Shown here: positions 5,813-5,937 of the stretch, piece after piece
How positions within the stretch are numbered: position 1 is the first letter of the stretch
Layout: every line of letters starts with the position of its first letter
Assembly: GCA_030625445.1 (NCBI GenBank)
Contig: DAOUQU010000110.1
Coordinates: 1-5,937, forward strand
DNA: 5,937 nucleotides
DNA from: Gammaproteobacteria bacterium
GTDB lineage: Bacteria; Pseudomonadota; Gammaproteobacteria; Chromatiales; Chromatiaceae
Direction of reading: 5' to 3'
The notes under the pieces: generated by a model
The model's database searches: none
The model's input: only the letters and a program-made list of their open reading frames with translations
What the model was told of the DNA's origin: nothing
Position numbers and translations under genes: made by a program

Positions 5813-5818
5813 AGGAGG
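5813..5818 (+). promoter_or_regulatory. strong ribosome binding site of nrdJ
   Basis: AGGAGG ends eight bases before the ATG at 5827. It is the only full Shine-Dalgarno consensus in front of any gene in the window and fixes the start of the last gene. Confidence 0.9.
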
Positions 5819-5826
5819 AGCCATCA

Positions 5827-5937
5827 ATGACCACAAGAAACATCGCCAGGATTCATGATTCAGCAGAGAGTCGGCGGAAAATTCCGCTGCAGTCCGCCTC
5901 GCTCGATATCTGGGATAAAAAATATCGCCTTAAAGCC
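5827..5937 (+). CDS. nrdJ: adenosylcobalamin-dependent ribonucleotide reductase, N-terminal fragment
   Basis: The frame is open from the ATG at 5827 to the window end: 37 residues, starting MTTRNIARIHDSAE. The segment PLQSASLDIWDKKYRLKA (residues 20-37) matches, from memory, the start of class II, vitamin B12-dependent ribonucleoside-diphosphate reductases, where a PLQ.ASLDIWD.KYRLK stretch precedes the catalytic region. Class II enzymes reduce ribonucleotides to deoxyribonucleotides without oxygen or a metal-radical subunit, using adenosylcobalamin to make the radical. No catalytic residue is visible in this fragment. The upstream pair of NrdR-like boxes supports a ribonucleotide reductase independently of the protein. 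I see no cobalamin riboswitch in the leader. The class (II rather than I) rests on the short N-terminal match only. Confidence 0.75.
   Translation, partial: MTTRNIARIHDSAESRRKIPLQSASLDIWDKKYRLKA

Noticed and set aside
5741..5826. Cobalamin riboswitch in the nrdJ leader
   Set aside because: The leader is only about 85 bases and I see no B12-box-like sequence; too short for a full cobalamin riboswitch.

Overview
The window reads as chromosome from a gammaproteobacterium. It carries a glutaminyl-tRNA synthetase of the E. coli type, a GluRS very close to the E. coli type, a tRNA-tRNA-ppiD arrangement known from that class, and what appears to be the start of a cobalamin-dependent ribonucleotide reductase. 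The short interspersed palindromes between genes resemble those common in environmental sulfur-oxidising gammaproteobacteria, but no genus can be named from the sequence alone.

Layout, all on the + strand. Positions 1-58 hold the 3' three quarters of a tRNA with a valine-type body. Positions 65-141 hold tRNA-Asp(GTC), followed by a strong intrinsic terminator at 151-180. ppiD (216-2114) encodes a membrane-anchored periplasmic parvulin chaperone. The ppiD-gltX gap carries eleven perfect copies of a 7-bp repeat plus a degenerate block of the same heptad in the opposite orientation. gltX (2342-3739, GluRS) and glnS (3844-5517, GlnRS) lie in tandem, separated by 104 bp that are mostly an imperfect 62-bp palindrome. 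The 309-bp gap after glnS (5518-5826) holds three more small repeat elements and then a well-formed promoter with two sites resembling NrdR boxes. The window ends 37 codons into an open reading frame whose N-terminus looks like NrdJ.

Functionally the window is mostly translation (tRNAs, two related class I aminoacyl-tRNA synthetases), with envelope protein folding (PpiD) and the start of deoxyribonucleotide synthesis. gltX and glnS are probably cotranscribed; nrdJ almost certainly has its own promoter.

Three points deserve most attention. The first tRNA has a valine-type body but reads as anticodon UAA. A pair of NrdR-like operators 32 bp apart overlaps the nrdJ promoter. Every gap between protein genes holds a different short-period, inverted repeat element.
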